Source: Myxococcales bacterium (GTDB lineage: Bacteria > Myxococcota_A > Polyangia > Polyangiales > Polyangiaceae). Taken from it: 64,000 bases of DNA. This document shows, one piece after another, positions 26,725 to 33,986 of the stretch (the first letter of the stretch is position 1; each line of letters begins with the position of its first letter). The notes below the pieces were generated by a model. That model saw only the letters and a list, made by a program, of their open reading frames with translations, was not told the origin of the DNA and ran no database searches. A program made the translations under genes and the position numbers. The DNA lies in NCBI GenBank assembly GCA_016706225.1, contig JADJKB010000005.1:434001-498000 (forward strand), in the 5' to 3' direction.

Positions 26725-27263
26725 GCGCGCGTGGCCCGACCGTGAATCCCGCAAGCACCGGCCTGCTCTTCGGCTTCGGGCTGCTCACGCTCGCGTGCGA
26801 CGCGCGGAGCCGGAGCGAGTCAGGAAGCTCGAGCGCGTCGGCGCCGAGCCCCGTGGCAGCCACGCCGCAGGCGCTTTGCCAACGAGCCGCTCGGGCGCTC
26901 TCGAGCGGGGACGCGCAGGAGCTTGCGGGACTCTCGCCCGCGACCGGCGTCGACGTTCGGGTCGAGATCAAACAGTCGCTGGTCGAGACCGACGAGCGCA
27001 CGGCCGAGACCCTGCATTCCCGAGCCGAGCTCGAGGCTTGGCTCGGGAGGACACGTCCAAAATGGACCTGCTCGGGGGACGACTGCACCTGGCCGCAGGG
27101 CTTCCTTGTCGGAGCTCTCGCACGCTGCCTCGGAGACTGTTGTTTCTCCGACTGGCCGGACGGCATCGAGAAGAAGGCGCTATACCTGAGTCGGATCTGC
27201 GTGGCAGGTCGCGAGGGCAACCAACCCCGGCTCTCTTACATCGGCTTCGTGGAGGCGAAATGA
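26721..27263 (+). CDS. Small lipoprotein, function unknown
   Basis: This 180-residue protein starts with GTG at 26721, overlapping the stop of the GH26-like gene; a second GTG at 26742 would give 173 residues and also keeps the signal peptide. The lipobox is LLTLAC. The mature part contains a possible SnoaL/NTF2-like core (AARALSSGDAQELAGL ... ETLHSRAELEAWL), with several Cys (WTCSGDDC, RCLGDCC) that could form disulfides. I do not recognise the family for certain. The stop overlaps the next start (ATGA). Confidence 0.65.
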   Translation: MSARGPTVNPASTGLLFGFGLLTLACDARSRSESGSSSASAPSPVAATPQALCQRAARALSSGDAQELAGLSPATGVDVRVEIKQSLVETDERTAETLHSRAELEAWLGRTRPKWTCSGDDCTWPQGFLVGALARCLGDCCFSDWPDGIEKKALYLSRICVAGREGNQPRLSYIGFVEAK

Positions 27264-28159
27264 AACAACTGGGTCGAGCGGTTCTCTTCGCAATCGGACT
27301 GCTCAGCTTGGGCTGTGGTGATGACACGGAGGACTCGCAGGCACTGCCCGCGAAGCCACTGACGGTCATGACGTACAACGTGCTCTGCTCCATCTGCAAG
27401 GGCGGTGAGTACGACCCCTGGGCCGAGCGCCTCGGCTACTTCGGTGACATCTTCAAGCGGCACGATCCCGATCTGATCGGTGTGCAAGAGCTGACGCCGC
27501 TGACCGGAGAGGTCGACGCGCTCTTGGCGCAAGCGCCGGGGCGCAGCGCGCTCTTCTTCGAGCAAGAGGGCTGGCCGCCGTATCCCGACGCGGCGATCGT
27601 CTACCGCACGTCGCGGTTCAAGGTGCTCGAGCACGGAACGTACTGGCTCAGCCCGACTCCGGACGTCGCGCGCTCGACGGGTTTTGCCGATCCGCAGCTG
27701 CCACGCCTGGTCGTCTGGGCGCGGCTGCTCGACAAGGCAGGCGACCGCGAGATGTTCTTTGCCAGCACGCACTTCGACAACAACTCACCCAGCCAGGAGC
27801 TGAGCGCGCCGCTGGTGCTGGAGCGTACGGCGCCGTTTGCGGGCACACTGCCGGTGGTGTTCGTCGGCGACTTCAACTCCCGCCCGGACAGCAAGGCCTA
27901 TGGGATCTTGACGGGTGACACGAGCCACGGCGTCGTGTTCCAGGACGCCTACGATCTCGCGCCGTCGCCTGGCATCGTCGAGAACCAAGATCCCGATCCG
28001 ACCTTCGACGACAAGGACCGCATCGACCACGTGTTTCTGGCGGGTGACGGTGTGACCTGGAGCGCGGAGAGCTGGGTGTCGGATCTGTACGTCTACGGCG
28101 CAAAGAACCGCTACCCGTCCGACCACTTCGCGGTCGTGTCCCGCATTGATCGAGACTGA
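27260..28159 (+). CDS. Endonuclease/exonuclease/phosphatase-family lipoprotein
   Basis: This 299-residue protein has a lipobox (LLSLGC) and a complete EEP domain: MTYNVLC (strand with Asn), IGVQE (metal Glu), GDFNSRPD (catalytic Asp/Asn), DRIDHVF and SDHFAV (final Asp-His pair). Family members hydrolyse phosphodiesters in nucleic acids, sphingomyelin or phosphoinositides. A surface lipid anchor points to extracellular substrates, for example scavenging of DNA or phospholipid. It is translationally coupled to the preceding lipoprotein (ATGA overlap) and is the third gene of a lipoprotein run. Confidence 0.9.
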   Translation: MKQLGRAVLFAIGLLSLGCGDDTEDSQALPAKPLTVMTYNVLCSICKGGEYDPWAERLGYFGDIFKRHDPDLIGVQELTPLTGEVDALLAQAPGRSALFFEQEGWPPYPDAAIVYRTSRFKVLEHGTYWLSPTPDVARSTGFADPQLPRLVVWARLLDKAGDREMFFASTHFDNNSPSQELSAPLVLERTAPFAGTLPVVFVGDFNSRPDSKAYGILTGDTSHGVVFQDAYDLAPSPGIVENQDPDPTFDDKDRIDHVFLAGDGVTWSAESWVSDLYVYGAKNRYPSDHFAVVSRIDRD

Positions 28160-28177
28160 CGCTCGGCCGGCCTCGCC

Positions 28178-28813
28178 ATGCCCACCCTGATTCCGACTCC
28201 TCGCCACTCGGGCGCATATCGACGACGCACGGCGCTCGCGCCGACGCCGGAGCCGTTCGCCTTCGGTACGGGCGAACGACTGGTCCTGTCCTTCCCACTC
28301 CCTGTCGAAGAAGTCGTTCGGCGCCTCTCCGTCATCAGCGTGCCGGATGCGTCGCAAGACAATCTCCGAGGCCAGCCGCTACGTTTTGTGGGCAAGGTGC
28401 AAACACCAGAATTTCGCTTGGCGCTCAATGCCCGACTCGGACCGCTGACGCAGATCCGCGGTCGAATCAGCACCGATGCCGACATGACCCAGCTGCAACT
28501 GGAAACGCTGGTCGTGCCCATCGTTCCCCTAGGGGCCATCGTCATTGCCGTGGCCCTGCCTGTGATGGCCGCTGCCGAACGCCGGCCGCCGAGCACGGTC
28601 TGGTTCTGGGCCAGCTTAAGCGTGGTTGGGGTGGTGCTCAGCATCGTGGCAGCGATCGCCACGGTTCGCAGTGGCTTGCCCCGCGCCCGCAGGGTAATCC
28701 TGGATGCTCTGCTACCAGAACGCGATCCCGAGGCCGGCGATGACGACCTTCCCCCGACGGTGGAGGAGCTCATTGAACGCGTCGAGTCGCGCGTTCACGA
28801 TCACCGCGACTGA
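28178..28813 (+). CDS. Membrane protein, function unknown
   Basis: This 211-residue protein has a soluble N-terminal part (residues 1-110) with alternating beta strands and two transmembrane helices (about residues 112-130 and 143-162), then a cytoplasmic acidic tail (PERDPEAGDDDLPPTVEELIERV). There is no signal peptide or recognised motif. It follows the EEP lipoprotein gene at 18 bp and may be cotranscribed. No enzyme function is proposed. Confidence 0.6.
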   Translation: MPTLIPTPRHSGAYRRRTALAPTPEPFAFGTGERLVLSFPLPVEEVVRRLSVISVPDASQDNLRGQPLRFVGKVQTPEFRLALNARLGPLTQIRGRISTDADMTQLQLETLVVPIVPLGAIVIAVALPVMAAAERRPPSTVWFWASLSVVGVVLSIVAAIATVRSGLPRARRVILDALLPERDPEAGDDDLPPTVEELIERVESRVHDHRD

Positions 28814-28913
28814 CGAGACGTCATTCCGTCGAGGTCGAGCTTGCTCGCCGTGCGCCGCCGCCGCGCAGGCGACGAGGCCGGTGCTCCTGCCCGCCCTCGT
28901 CGCTGCGCAGTGA

Positions 28914-28927
28914 GGGGCCTTGGCCCC
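28914..28927. terminator. GC-rich hairpin between converging genes
   Basis: GGGGC-CTTG-GCCCC forms a 5-bp (up to 6-bp) hairpin between the stops of the plus-strand membrane protein gene and the minus-strand lipoprotein gene. No T-tract follows, so it is at best a weak or Rho-assisted bidirectional terminator. Confidence 0.35.
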
Positions 28928-28933
28928 CCGCGC

Positions 28934-29680
28934 TCACTGCTTCGTATACGTGACCGAGAACTTCACCGCGGTCGAGTAGAGCGTCAGCGAGGTTGGGGTC
29001 GCCGTGTAGCTCGAGTACACAATGTCGACGTTGGGGGATTGGGTCGAGCACGTCGTCGTGGCCGTGATGCCCGTGCCGGAAGTCGTGAACGTAAAACTCT
29101 TGTGATAGACGGGGGGGCCCTGTTCGTCGCCGACCAGCTGCCCGACGCCGCCGCAAATCTCGAGCGTCTGTTTCATCGTGAGCGAGCCCAGCGGGTTGCC
29201 GGTGTAACCCTCGATCTTCGTCAGGTGGTACAGCCCCTCCGCAATCGTGCCGCCGGTGCCGGTGGGCACCGCCGTTGCGACCTGCGTGACCGGCACGAAC
29301 GCCGCGCCGTTCGCCAGGCTGTTGCACGCCGCCCCGGCGTCGGGGAACGCGGTACAAGCGCCAGCGTCTGCTCCGCCGCTGCCTGAAGCTCCGCCAGTGC
29401 TCGTTCCGCCACTGCCCGCGGCGCCTCCCGTATTCGAGCCGCCCGCACCCGCGGCGCCTCCCGTATTCGAGCCGCCCGCGCCCGCGGCGCCTCCCGTACT
29501 CGAGCCTCCGCTACCGGAGGCGCCTCCGGTGCTGGCTCCTCCGCTGCCCGAGGTCCCGGCCGTGCCGCCACTCGATTTGCCCCCGCCGCCGCTGCTGTCG
29601 TCGCTGCCGCAGCCCGAGGTCAGGCTCAGGGTCATGGATACCGATGAGGTGATGATCAAGAAGAAGAGCTGTTTGCGCAT
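28934..29680 (-). CDS. Gly/Ser-rich lipoprotein, function unknown
   Basis: This 248-residue protein has a signal peptide with lipobox (SLTSGC) and a long low-complexity stretch (about residues 25-105) with repeats like GGSNTGGAAGAGG, typical of myxobacterial tethered lipoproteins. The C-terminal 140 residues read as a beta-rich domain (GTIAEGLYHLTKIEGYTG ... VKFSVTYTKQ), suggesting a lipocalin-like or other barrel fold. ATG at 29680 is preferred over an opening 12 codons earlier because it begins at the basic MRKQ of the signal peptide. The near-identical repeats make the linker a site of likely length variation. Function unknown. Confidence 0.72.
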   Translation of the reverse strand: MRKQLFFLIITSSVSMTLSLTSGCGSDDSSGGGGKSSGGTAGTSGSGGASTGGASGSGGSSTGGAAGAGGSNTGGAAGAGGSNTGGAAGSGGTSTGGASGSGGADAGACTAFPDAGAACNSLANGAAFVPVTQVATAVPTGTGGTIAEGLYHLTKIEGYTGNPLGSLTMKQTLEICGGVGQLVGDEQGPPVYHKSFTFTTSGTGITATTTCSTQSPNVDIVYSSYTATPTSLTLYSTAVKFSVTYTKQ

Positions 29681-29820
29681 CGAGGAAGCGTCCACTTGCT
29701 GCCCGGCCGCTGTCAATGGTCTGCACTGTGCCAGGGATTTCTGGCTGCCACGTCCCCCTGACCTGCCATCGGCGTGGACGTGATTGAAGCGGGCAAGCTC
29801 CGGGGATAAGTCGCACGGCC

Positions 29821-31425
29821 ATGGGGCAAGGAATCTTTTCGGAGAAAAATCCCGGCGACCTCTCGGCGCTCTCGCAGGTCGAAGCGACCAGCAAGGACGA
29901 GGTCGCGCGCATCGTGGCGGCGGCGCGGGCTGCGCAGAAGCAGTGGGGCGACAAGAGCGTCGATGCGCGGGCCGAGCTGATCCTGGCCGTCGCCCGACGC
30001 ATGATGGAGCAGCGCGCTGAAGCCCTGCCCATCATCGCGAGTGAGACCGGACGCAGCGAGACCGAGTGCCTGATGAGTGAGCTCGCGAGCGCCCTCGAGT
30101 TCTTCAAACAGGCCATCCGCGCGGGCAAGAAGGCGCTGATGCCGGAGCGCATCAAGATTTCCGCGCTGGACTACCCAGGCAAGAAGGCGGTGGTCGAGGT
30201 CCTGCCGCGGGGAGTCGTTGGCATCATCGCGCCGTGGAACTACCCGCTCGGAAACTTCATGAAGTCGCTGGTCCCGGCGCTGCTCAGCGGCAACGCGGTG
30301 GTCCTCAAGCCGAGCGAACAGACACCGCGCACCGGTGCCTGGCTCGCGAAGATCGCAGGCGAGGTCCTGCCCAGGAACCTGGTGGGTCTCGTCCAGGGCG
30401 GGGGCGAGGTCGGCGAAGCGCTGATCGGCGCGGGTGTCGACGCGATTGTCTTCACCGGCTCGGTGAAGACGGGCAAACGCGTGGCGGTGAGCGCTGCCGA
30501 ACGGCTGATCCCGTACTCGGTGGAGCTCGGGGGCAAGGACGCCGCCATCGTGCTCGCGGACTGTGATCTCGAGCGCACCGTCGCCGGCATCGCCCAGTGG
30601 GGTCTGCACAACGCCGGACAGAACTGCGCCGCCGTCGAGCGGGTCTATGTCGAGGAGTTGATCGCCGACACCTTCGTCGAGCGCCTCGGCCGTTTCGTGA
30701 GTGAGCTGCGGGTGGCGCCCGAGGACGGCTTGACCGATCTCGGACCGTTACAGAACGAACCTCAGCTGCGAATCGTCGAGCGTCACGTCGACGAAGCCAA
30801 AGACAAGGGGGCAAAGGTCGTCTGCGGGGGTGCGCCGACCCAACGGGGTTACGGCTACCGACCGACGGTGCTCGACCGCTGCACCCACGAGATGGCGGTG
30901 ATGCGCGAGGAGACCTTTGGTCCGGTCATCGGTGTCATGCGTGTGAAGAGCGCCGAGGAAGCGGTCCGGCTCGCCAACGACTCGAGCTATGGTCTGAACG
31001 GCTCGGTGTGGACCCGCGACATCGAGCGCGGCATCGTGCTGGCGAAGCAGCTCGAGGTCGGGGTTGCGCTGGTGAACAACCACGCCATCACCGGGATCCT
31101 GCCGGAGACACCCTGGACCGGCGTGAAGGACACCGGCCCGGGCGTGGCTTCGAGCCGGCATGCGTACTCGACGTTCACGCGACCGCGGACCGTGTTTGTC
31201 GACCGTTCGAGCAAGCCGGACCCGTGGTGGATGCCCGCGGATGACAACCTGCGCGCCCTCGGCGAGGCGCTGGTCGAGCGGCAGCTCCACGGCGGACTTG
31301 GCGTCTTGCTCCGCCTCGGAGCGCTGGTGGGCAAACGCGTGAAGGCGATCCAGGCGGCGGTCACCGCGCCGCCGCGCAAAGCCTTGCCGCCGGCCAAGGA
31401 ATCGGCCAAGTCGGCCGAGGCCTGA
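29821..31425 (+). CDS. NAD(P)-dependent aldehyde dehydrogenase
   Basis: This 534-residue protein has all core ALDH features: APWNYP cofactor strand, KPSEQTP, FTGSVKTG (NAD phosphate loop), general base E235 (VELGGKD) and catalytic C269 (GQNCAAVE). The family oxidises aldehydes to acids. The variant GQNCAAVERVYV is seen in succinate-semialdehyde and broad-specificity enzymes. A tail of about 50 residues after the ALDH domain is Ala/Lys-rich. The gene is 28 bp from a Nudix gene; their link is uncertain. Confidence 0.93.
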   Translation: MGQGIFSEKNPGDLSALSQVEATSKDEVARIVAAARAAQKQWGDKSVDARAELILAVARRMMEQRAEALPIIASETGRSETECLMSELASALEFFKQAIRAGKKALMPERIKISALDYPGKKAVVEVLPRGVVGIIAPWNYPLGNFMKSLVPALLSGNAVVLKPSEQTPRTGAWLAKIAGEVLPRNLVGLVQGGGEVGEALIGAGVDAIVFTGSVKTGKRVAVSAAERLIPYSVELGGKDAAIVLADCDLERTVAGIAQWGLHNAGQNCAAVERVYVEELIADTFVERLGRFVSELRVAPEDGLTDLGPLQNEPQLRIVERHVDEAKDKGAKVVCGGAPTQRGYGYRPTVLDRCTHEMAVMREETFGPVIGVMRVKSAEEAVRLANDSSYGLNGSVWTRDIERGIVLAKQLEVGVALVNNHAITGILPETPWTGVKDTGPGVASSRHAYSTFTRPRTVFVDRSSKPDPWWMPADDNLRALGEALVERQLHGGLGVLLRLGALVGKRVKAIQAAVTAPPRKALPPAKESAKSAEA

Positions 31426-31452
31426 GCCCCACGCACTCCCCGAAACCGTCTC

Positions 31453-32001
31453 ATGAAACCGTGGCGCGTCGTCGAGAGCTCGATCTTGCTCGAGCGAAAG
31501 TGGCTTACGGTTCGGCAGGAGCGCATCGAGCTGCCGCACGGCGGTGAGATCGACGAGTTCCACCTGATCGTGGCTCCAGACTGGACCGGGATCTTGGCGC
31601 TGACCGAGGACGGCCAGGTGGTGATGGTCGAGCAGTACCGCCACGGTGCCGCCGACGTGAGCCGTGAGCTTCCGGCTGGTGTGATCGACGACGGCGAAGA
31701 CGCGCTCGTCGCGGCGAGGCGCGAGCTGCGCGAGGAGACCGGCTACGAAGCCGAGGACTGGCAACCTCTCCTGTCCGTCTCCACCGAACCCAGTCGGCAC
31801 ACCAACCGCGCCCACTTCTTCTTCGCGCGGAGCGCGCGGCGCGCCTTCGAGCAAGAGCTCGACGCGAGTGAGCACATCCGGGTGACGCTCGTGCCAGTCC
31901 GAGAGTTGATCCCGGCCATCGAGCGCGGCGAGATCTTCCACGGCGTGCACGTCGCTGCCATTCATGCCGCGCTGCACCGCGGCCTGCTCGGGACCAGCTG
32001 A
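31453..32001 (+). CDS. Nudix hydrolase, ADP-ribose pyrophosphatase type
   Basis: This 182-residue protein has a full Nudix box at about residues 77-98 (GVIDDGEDALVAARRELREE with following TGY), matching GX5EX7REUXEEXGU. Upstream residues (VMVEQYRHGA and PAG) and length match the ADP-ribose pyrophosphatase (NudF/YjhB-like) group, which hydrolyses ADP-ribose to AMP and ribose-5-phosphate. It lies directly downstream of the aldehyde dehydrogenase. Substrate specificity is inferred from similarity only. Confidence 0.88.
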   Translation: MKPWRVVESSILLERKWLTVRQERIELPHGGEIDEFHLIVAPDWTGILALTEDGQVVMVEQYRHGAADVSRELPAGVIDDGEDALVAARRELREETGYEAEDWQPLLSVSTEPSRHTNRAHFFFARSARRAFEQELDASEHIRVTLVPVRELIPAIERGEIFHGVHVAAIHAALHRGLLGTS

Positions 32002-32005
32002 CGAG

Positions 32006-32482
32006 TCAGTCGTCGCAGCGGGCGGTTTTCACGTCGAGCTGCAGCTCCTCGTAGCTGTCGTCGACCTTGGTCTCGCGCCCCGGGCGCTTGCTCGCGCCGC
32101 GCACACTCAACACGGTGGCCTCGACTCGCAAAAATCCGCTGCAGTCAGGGGCATCCTTCACGTAGATGACGGTCTGCGACCCGTCTTCGAGATCGAAGTA
32201 CTCGCTCTTTTTGCCGGGCACGCTGGTCATCAGGTGCTGCCACGGCACCTTGGAGAGCTTGCCACGAGCGATGACCTCGGCGCCGGCGCGCCAGGTTCGA
32301 GAGTCAGGTTGGGTCTCGGCGGAGGCCGTGGGGGCTGGTGTGGCAGACGGGGCGGGGCTCGGCGCGTCCGACGCCGGCTCGGGGACCGTCACCGCTCTCG
32401 GCGGTTCATCGCGCGGGGTGCTCGGAGTGCAAGCTGCGACTGCAAATGCGAAGAACGCGCACGGGCTCCGGAAGCTAACCAA
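32006..32482 (-). CDS. Small lipoprotein, function unknown
   Basis: This 158-residue protein appears to start with TTG at 32482 (weak evidence) and has a signal peptide with lipobox AVAAC, a Pro/Ser/Ala/Thr-rich linker (residues about 20-60) and a beta-rich domain of about 90 residues (KKSEYFDLEDGSQTVIYVKD). No motif is recognised. It is convergent with the Nudix gene and lies 4 bp from its stop. Confidence 0.6.
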   Translation of the reverse strand: MVSFRSPCAFFAFAVAACTPSTPRDEPPRAVTVPEPASDAPSPAPSATPAPTASAETQPDSRTWRAGAEVIARGKLSKVPWQHLMTSVPGKKSEYFDLEDGSQTVIYVKDAPDCSGFLRVEATVLSVRGASKRPGRETKVDDSYEELQLDVKTARCDD

Positions 32483-32562
32483 GGTCAGAGCCTATCACGC
32501 CGAGACCAACGGGGAATGTCCCCGTGAGCGCGCGGCGTTGCTAGCGTTGCGACTGGTTCTCG

Positions 32563-33639
32563 ATGCTCCGTCAGTGCGCCGCTTGTCTCGTCCTCGGAAT
32601 GGCCGCGATGGCTTGTGGCAAACGTACGCCTCGCCCGGGCCCCGATGCTGGCGCGACGCCGGCCCGAACGTCCGCCGCGCAATCTTCCGACGCGGCGGTT
32701 GTTGCCAGCGCGCCTCCCGATGCCGCGCTCGCTGACGCCGCGCCTCCACTCAGCGCCGCCGGCGGACCCCGACTCGCCGCGCTCGGGTTCGCACTCACCC
32801 AGACCTATCGCGAGCCACGCTTCGAGTGGCGCAGGTGGCAGGAGCTCTACTGGCAAGGGGTGGCCGATTCGTTGCCCGCGCTGCCGCCGGAGCCCGCGGC
32901 GGACGGCAAGGGCTGCACCGCAGGCATGTTGCGCGTGAAAGGGAGCTTCGTGCTCGATACCTCGAAGCGTGACGACACCGACGCCGTGGCCGGCTACCAG
33001 AATGAAACGTGCACATTCTGGCGCACGGCGGACCACGGGGAAAACGGCCTGTGTGATCGCTTCGACGCCGCCAAGTGGCGCGTGAAGCTGGAAGGTCTGC
33101 CCCGGAAGCAGCTGGACTTTTGCATCGACCGCTACGAGTACCCGAACGCGTACGCTGAGTTTCCACTCGTGGTGGTCACCTTCGCGGAGGCGGTGGCCTT
33201 CTGCAAGAAGGAGCAGAAGCGCCTGTGTGACGAGAACGAGTGGACCTTTGCCTGTGAAGGGGAAGAGGCGTTGCCCTATCCCTACGGCTTCGAGCGTGAC
33301 TCCGCCAAGTGCAACATCAGCGTGCTCGGCCCCGGCCCGACGAAGGACATGTTCAGCCCACGCACCACGGGCGACACTGCAAAGGGCATCGATCTGTCGT
33401 GGCGAGGTAAGCGCTCGGGTGAGATGCGTGCGTGCGCGAGCCCGTTCGGCGTGATGGACATGACCGGCAACATCGACGAGTGGACGCTGAACGCGCGCAA
33501 GTACGGGCGCAAGATGATCATGAAGGGCGGGCACTGGGGGCCGGCGCGCCAGCGCTGCCGGCCCGCAACCCGCGGGCATGGTCCGTTCTACGTGCGCTAC
33601 GACCAGGGATTCCGCTGCTGCACCGACGCGCCGGGGTGA
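32563..33639 (+). CDS. Formylglycine-generating/SUMF1-like lipoprotein
   Basis: This 358-residue protein has a lipobox (MAAMAC), a low-complexity linker, and a FGE-sulfatase domain (about residues 110-358) with motifs CIDRYEYPNAYA, RLCDENEW, MDMTGNIDEW and MIMKGGHWGP...RPATRG. True FGE enzymes use two Cys; here several Cys are present (C-D-E-N, RCRPATRG, RCCTD), so activity cannot be decided. Many lipoprotein members act in kinase-associated sensing or carbohydrate binding instead. It lies 80 bp from a divergent lipoprotein gene. Confidence 0.8.
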   Translation: MLRQCAACLVLGMAAMACGKRTPRPGPDAGATPARTSAAQSSDAAVVASAPPDAALADAAPPLSAAGGPRLAALGFALTQTYREPRFEWRRWQELYWQGVADSLPALPPEPAADGKGCTAGMLRVKGSFVLDTSKRDDTDAVAGYQNETCTFWRTADHGENGLCDRFDAAKWRVKLEGLPRKQLDFCIDRYEYPNAYAEFPLVVVTFAEAVAFCKKEQKRLCDENEWTFACEGEEALPYPYGFERDSAKCNISVLGPGPTKDMFSPRTTGDTAKGIDLSWRGKRSGEMRACASPFGVMDMTGNIDEWTLNARKYGRKMIMKGGHWGPARQRCRPATRGHGPFYVRYDQGFRCCTDAPG

Positions 33640-33755
33640 CGGGACCGGAGGACGGCGCCTCCGGTTCGTGCGTGAGCGCCAGCTCGGGGCGGGCGCCGGC
33701 ACGGGAAACGAGCGGGATGGATGCGGGGAGAGTCCGAGAGGGTTAGGGTCCTGGC

Positions 33756-33974
33756 GTGAGCCTCGACGCCAACTCTCTGCTGGCCTCCCTGCTGGTGAGC
33801 TCCATCGGGATGGTGCTGTTCATCTACGGGAAACGTCAGTCGCGGCTGCCGCACATGGGTGTGGGCATCGTGATGCTGGTCTACCCGTATTTCGTCGGCA
33901 GCCCGCTGTGGATGCTGGGGATCGCTGCGCTGCTCGTGGCGGCGCTCATCGGTGCGGTGCGACTCGGTTGGTGA
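33756..33974 (+). CDS. Small two-helix membrane protein
   Basis: This 72-residue protein starts at GTG 33756 and consists of two hydrophobic segments (residues about 7-24 and 34-68, possibly two helices) joined by a basic loop (YGKRQSRLPHM). It resembles a small conserved membrane protein family of unknown function (pattern 'SSIGxxxFxYGKxQ ... MVYPYF'). The coding potential is supported by codon bias and by the hydrophobic pattern. Convergent with dcp, 12 bp away. Confidence 0.65.
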   Translation: MSLDANSLLASLLVSSIGMVLFIYGKRQSRLPHMGVGIVMLVYPYFVGSPLWMLGIAALLVAALIGAVRLGW

Positions 33975-33986
33975 GCGGAGTCAGGG

